A stretch of DNA of 64,000 nt. It comes from Gigaspora rosea. Taxonomy: Eukaryota; Glomeromycota; Glomeromycetes; Diversisporales; Gigasporaceae. How positions within the stretch are numbered: the first letter of the stretch is position 1; each line of letters opens with the position of its first letter. Below, piece after piece: positions 59,564 to 64,000 of the stretch. The notes beneath the pieces were generated by a model. That model saw only the letters and a list, made by a program, of their open reading frames with translations. It had not been told where the DNA came from and searched no databases. The stretch is from assembly GCA_003550325.1 (NCBI GenBank), contig QKWP01002026.1:21984-85983 (forward strand). Reading direction: 5' to 3'. The position numbers were made by a program, and so were the translations under genes.

Positions 59564-60044
59564 ATGATAAACAATAATACTATTATTAAAAACAAAGAAC
59601 TTTTCTTATTCTCTTCGTTATATAATATTAGAGGCGATCATGTCAATATCATTGATGATAGCATGGAATTTTCTTGGATCCATTGGTTATTTAACACCAT
59701 AGATGATAGTAGAAATGAGTCTATAGTTGAAGTATATGGTTTACAAAATGTCTGTGAAATAAAAAAACTTGTTGTTTAATAGAGACTTGTCATTTTGTAG
59801 AAACTTGTTATTTTGTAGAGACTTTTTAAAAGTTGATGAAGATATAGAGCTACTTTGTTTGAATATCCTAAAAGATAGTTTTGACCAGTTAATTATATAT
59901 GAGGCTTCAAAAATTACTAACACTCATGGATTACTAAAAATTGAAACTAATAATGAAAATAAAAATAGTGAGAGGTCAGATCCATTATATCTAGTTGTCC
60001 AGAAATGGACTTTAATAATTGAAAAAAACTTGATGAATAACTAG
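59564..60044 (+). pseudogene. Two overlapping frames, probably one broken coding region, unrecognised
   Basis: The frame 59564-59779 (Asp/Ile/Asn-rich, with SMEFSWIHWLFNTIDDSRNE) overlaps 59769-60044 (VDEDIELLCLNILKDSFDQL, EASKITNTHGLL, PLYLVVQKWTLIIEKNL). Acidic composition and mixed residues differ from nearby noise, and the overlap fits a +1 or -1 shift in one former frame. A short internal repeat, RDLSFCRNLLFCRDF, marks the junction. It stands just upstream of the MULE pseudogene in the same orientation and may be its 5' part. No domain recognised. Confidence 0.4.
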
Positions 60045-60089
60045 AAAATCCATAAACAAGCATTAGTTGTTTTTTTATAATTGTAATTA

Positions 60090-62550
60090 ATTTTTTTTAA
60101 GATGGCTTCATGGTCATGGGTTAGAATATGTGTTCACTTTTATGATTATATATAGCAAAAAGGATAAGAAAAGTAGAATACCTTGTTGCCACATTTACAC
60201 ATATATGAAAAGTAGAAAATATATTTTACAAAAAAGAAGCCCACATAGTTAAAGATCATAATAAAGAACATTATACAGAAAATTGCAAGTTTTATATAAA
60301 TATATATCGTCAAAAAAAGATAATTTGGTCTACATTACAAAGATTGAGATCAACATAATCATGAATTCATAAAAAATATTAATATGGTTGCTTCTTACTA
60401 CTGTAAACTTTCTTTAAAGATGTATAATGAAGTGAGGCTTTTTGCAGTATCAGGAGTTTTTTCTGGTGCTATAGTTGAGGCTTTATAGTATAAAAATTCA
60501 AAAAAATATATTCATTCCTATAATGTTTATAATATGGTTCAAGCAATTAGACGTAAAAAGAGTGTTTTTAGTGATGCAAGTTCAATGTGCTTTTAAAGCA
60601 AAAACAAGAAAATCCAACTTTCTATATGGATGCACATTTTGAAGGCAAAGACAACCATCTTATAGCTCTTTGTTGGATAAGGCCAAGTCAATTGCAATTG
60701 TGATGTTGTTTCCGGATAGTATTAATTGATACAACTGCAAAAACTAATAGATATTCAATGATCTTATATATTATCATCTTAACAGATAATCATAATCAAT
60801 CTCAACTTGAGCTACTGCTCTAGTCTCTAATAAGACTAAAGAACATTTTTTTGGCTATTTGATAGTCTTAATAGAGCAACAGGCAGATTTGCACTATCAT
60901 TAGTTTATATAGATGCTGATCCTGCAATAATAGGGACTATCTTTTTTCAAAAATTGTCTCTACATAGCTATTACAAGCATAACAAAAAGTGGCAAGAAAT
61001 TTATTCTATTTTTTGCTATAATATTTACTAAGAAAATGTTTTTCTAAATTTTTACAAATAAAAAAGACAAAAATGGTGCTTAGTCGTTGGCCAAGAGCTT
61101 TTTGCTACTACTATTAGTGCAAGAGTATGTTAATACTACTAATTACTTGCAATATTAGTTATACCAGGACCCCGAACAATATATATAGAGGTTACATTGA
61201 AATTTTGGCTAAAAAGGTTACTTTTTTACAAAAATGTTATATTTGAAAAGTGGATATTGGTCAAAAGGTTACATTTAAAAGTGGATAAAAGCTTTTGATG
61301 TTATATTATTAAAAGTGGATAAAATTAATAAGGTTTAAATAGGCTATATTTAAAATTTGGATAAAGAAAAAACTTTTTTAAAAAATCTTTTTTGAAAAAA
61401 AATTTTTTTTAGTAAAAATTTTTTTTGAAAAAAATTTTTTTTTTTGAGAAAAATTTTTAAAAAAAGTATTGTTATATTTGATAATTGGTTAAATTTTATT
61501 AAATATTAAAGCTTATATGTAAAATTTGGTTAATTAGCTCTAATAAAAAGTGGATAAAAATTTTAAAAAGTTTATAATAAAGCCAATGTAACCTCTATAT
61601 GTATTGTTCGGGGTCCTGTTATACCTATATAGAGAATTTTGGGCACTGTGATTTACTTATTGTGCTTTTAATACTAGAGTACAAAGTCTTAACATGTTGA
61701 ATCTTATAATAGCATAATTAAAAACAATGTAAATAGCATATCTTCACTTTTGGAACTTGACTATACTATTAAAAGATTGCTAATAAATAGAGGCAGTTTG
61801 TAAATTTAAATGATACTATTAGTAAATTTCCAATAAGCAAAGAAGGAGGCTGCTATAACCAGTATTCAAAAAAGTTGATGAAATATGTTAATGTTTTTTA
61901 ACATCTATAATTCTAAAACTTCAACAAAATAAGATAAAACGCAGTATACATTACCAGTATTGTATGATCAGTTAAAATGAAAAAAATCAGAAAACAGATT
62001 AGCAGGTTATTAATTATCAAATGTAATCAGATATATAATTAATGAAAAAGTGGTTATTTTTTTTTTTGTTGCAGACACCTTATGATGAATCGCTAAACAA
62101 TAAGTTTTTTGAAAGTATATTTGATACAAGTATGATTGAACTTGAAAACTTAATCACAGATATTGAATTAACTAAAAATTCATGAAATTTGGCATATTAA
62201 TTCTATTGATAAAAAATCAGAGAATTTCATTGTTCTATATAATAACGCTGCTTATCTTTGTACATGTTTGATACTAGTTAACTATAGTCTTGTATGCCAC
62301 CATTTTTTTTTAACCATGCTTGTTTTAGCAAATGCAAAATTTCATATAGGTCTTGTATTTTAATATTGGTATATTAATAAAGTGGAAAATTCACATTTAA
62401 TGAACCTACAATTGCAACTGTTCTAATTCAATAATCAAATAAAATTTTCATACCTAGAGAGTATTTGTAGATGATATGTATTATAATATAGTAACTTTTA
62501 GGCAAGAAACTATATCACTTGACTTAATGTGTAAGAGAGTAAGAAATGTA
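60090..62550 (+). pseudogene. MULE (Mutator-like) transposase pseudogene with SWIM-type finger
   Basis: Broken across all frames but in family order. A basic, CHIYTYMKSRK / DHNKEHYTENCKFYINIYRQ segment (about 60160-60330) resembles the N-terminal zinc-binding domain. Then come ENPTFYMDAHFEGKDNHLIA and LIDTTAKTNRYSM (first catalytic Asp, about 60730), FWLFDSLNRATGRFALSLVY, and IDADPA (second Asp, about 60915). After a nested MITE, VESYNSIIKNNVNSISSLLE follows (about 61700-61760), and finally LCTCLILV and VCHHFF (about 62255-62315), a CxC...CxH SWIM finger. Frame changes and stops are frequent. Transposases of this type cut and paste MULE elements. The C-terminal tail seems to resume near 63905. 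Confidence 0.82.
61166..61617. mobile_element. 452-bp hAT-type MITE inside the MULE pseudogene
   Basis: Ends AGGACCCCGAACAATATATA and its near-complement ATTGTTCGGGGTCCT, paired through AGAGGTTACATTG. Perfect TSD GTTATACC at 61158-61165 and 61618-61625. Inside, GTGGATAAA / GGTTACATT words repeat and T/A-rich blocks pair. Non-coding. Confidence 0.95.
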
Positions 62551-63196
62551 TCCCTTAGATTGTAGTAGAACACAGGCAAATTTGCCTGCGTTTTTGCACT
62601 TTTTTAGCTCTGATTTACTTTTTTAAAATGCTAAAATAATTAAATAAAACTTTGTACAATTATATTTGAAAATAAGGATTACTTTTTTGCAAAATTAGTT
62701 TTTATATTATAAGAAAATAAATTATAGTTACATATAAGCTGAAAATAGATAATTTTAAGAAAAAAAATTTTTTTAAAAAATTTTATTACAATTTTTTTGC
62801 GATCTTATTTAGTTTTAGTTTTAGAACTATAGTTCTTAAGACAATATTGTAGTTTATATAAAGGATGACAACTTTCATTATTGCAACTTTAATGATTTAC
62901 TTGTAAAAATTAAGACTTGTATTAGAAGTAAAGATTTTTTTTATAGACGGGAACATATAAAATTTGAAAAAATCTAAAGAAAAATTTTAATAGTAAAAAT
63001 GCCAATACAAGAACTTTAAACATTTATTATATTAAAGTTTTCTAATGATTTTAAAAAAAATTTATAACAAAGTTACTAAAACAAAACTCAAAGAATATTT
63101 TTTACTTAGAAAAGATATGGCTAAAATCAATATTTAAAATTTTATTAAAAATTTTAAAATACGCAGGCAAATTTGCCTGTGTTACAATCTAAGGGA
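62551..63196. mobile_element. 646-bp TA-flanked element with GGCAAATTTGCC palindromes
   Basis: The left TCCCTTAGATTGTAG, then ACACAGGCAAATTTGCCTGC, is mirrored on the right; the ~40-bp inverted ends differ by a 3-nt indel. TA borders both ends (62549-62550 and 63197-63198). Each end includes the self-complementary GCAGGCAAATTTGCCTG-type palindrome. It interrupts the MULE pseudogene just after DLMCKRVRNV. No coding frame. Confidence 0.88.
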
Positions 63197-63198
63197 TA

Positions 63199-63523
63199 AT
63201 ATAAAAGAAATCAATAAATAAAAAAAAATAAATCCAAGATTAATAATACTAAAGAAAAGAATATATCGACAAAAAATAAAAGAGAATAATAATTCAACCA
63301 AATAAATAATCAACCAAGAAAATAAAGATCCTTTATACAATGAATAAAGAATCAAAGAATATAAAGGCGATAGCTTTATATTTCATAGGATAATATCAGT
63401 TTATTAAATATAAGATTTTTAAGTACAAATATTTTATAAAGGAAAAGAATTCGAAGGACAGAACCTACTTTGTTTTGGGGAAAAAGACAGGGTTTATATA
63501 TTTGTAAAAACTTGGGATCTTCA
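63199..63523. other. AT-rich DNA, nothing recognised
   Basis: A-rich sequence between the TA-flanked element and the minisatellite. Its origin, an insertion into the MULE or ordinary spacer, is not clear. Confidence 0.35.
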
Positions 63524-63690
63524 CAATAGCGAACTAAGATAGTGAACTAAGGTAGTGGACTAAGATAGTGAACTAAAGTAGTGGACTAAGATAGTGAACT
63601 AAGATAGTGGACTAAGATAGTGGACTAAGATAGTGGACTATGATAGTGGACTATGATAATGAACTATGATAGTGGACTATAATAAAGGAC
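63524..63690. repeat. Minisatellite, 13-bp unit
   Basis: About twelve copies of AAGATAGTGGACT, with GAACT and TATGAT variants clustering at the two ends. Non-coding. Confidence 0.92.
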
Positions 63691-63905
63691 TATGAAAAGG
63701 TTTATCATATGAATTGTAGTAAAAATACCTCCTTTTTGAGATTGGGAAAAAGTTTTTTTGCTAAAACTAATACTACAGATTTGATTAGTCCAATAAGATT
63801 TGTACTATATTTATATGCCATTTTTCCTAATATTAAAATTTGATTAATATAACAGTATTTATAAAGAAAGTTTTTTATGAACTTATACTTAAGCAATAGT
63901 AGGAA

Positions 63906-64000
63906 AGTAGGTTTGGATTAATGAAAAAAGCACTTGATTTAGCTGTTTCAACAAGCCAAGCAAAAGAATTTTATAAAATATATTTGAAGCTTATTGAAGA
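63906..64000 (+). pseudogene. Possible C-terminal piece of the MULE transposase, cut by window end
   Basis: An open frame, ESRFGLMKKALDLAVSTSQA then KEFYKIYLKLIEE, reaches the window edge. In MULE transposases of this group I recall a similar FGLMKKAL segment after the SWIM finger, so this would be the displaced tail of the 60090-62550 pseudogene. It is short and the assignment is an inference. Confidence 0.5.

Noticed and set aside
1-64000. tRNA and rRNA genes
   Set aside because: Scanned for TTCGA-type B boxes and cloverleaf ends; none of the few TTCGAA hits had a matching acceptor or D arm.

Overview
This is a eukaryotic, very AT-rich window with short GT-AG introns, long homopolymers and many nested transposable elements. 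The mix points to a fungus, most likely an arbuscular mycorrhizal fungus of the Rhizophagus type: a fungal mitochondrial tyrosyl-tRNA synthetase, a K-channel-tetramerisation BTB protein with Asn/Ser-rich low complexity, a Hva1/TUDOR-type small protein, and decayed KDZ, MULE, hAT, mariner and LINE elements. The assignment is inferred from gene content; no rRNA or other marker is present. There is no operon and no prokaryotic signal.

Only three host genes can be supported. At 9.0-11.1 kb (+) an eight-exon gene encodes mitochondrial tyrosyl-tRNA synthetase (501 aa). Tail to tail with it, at 11.2-11.9 kb (-), is a four-exon gene for an 83-aa Hva1/TUDOR-like protein whose second intron is GC-AG; it is too fragmented for a simple ORF scan. 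At 33.3-34.5 kb (+) a two-exon gene encodes a 374-aa T1/BTB protein in which about 137 low-complexity residues split the T1 fold.

The rest is transposon ground. 0-9 kb: a CGCATAAT-rich repeat, a three-copy ~460 bp tandem repeat, and a 2 kb foldback palindrome carrying nested insertions. 12.5-13.3 kb: a dead TnpB/Fanzor-like nuclease gene. 14-27 kb: foldbacks, hAT-type and other MITEs with recognisable target-site duplications (TSDs), and minisatellites. 29-33 kb: GTAC-rich microsatellites and an assembly gap. 38.8-52.6 kb: one minus-strand non-LTR retrotransposon (APE endonuclease, RT, RNase H) with a 15-bp TSD, about 7.6 kb once four later insertions are subtracted. 52.6-53.3 kb: a KDZ/Plavaka-type transposase fragment. 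54-55.5 kb: a pogo-like element holding a mariner-type MITE. 57.7-59.4 kb: foldbacks. 59.6-64 kb: a decayed MULE transposase with a SWIM-type finger, itself hit by an hAT-type MITE and a TA-flanked element.

The most unusual recurrent signal is an ~18-nt word, CTAAGTAAA(C/G)TTGTT(C/T)AG, found at least 17 times on alternating strands. It always lies in the arms of otherwise different foldback palindromes (15.5, 41.7, 54.5 and 57.7-59.3 kb).
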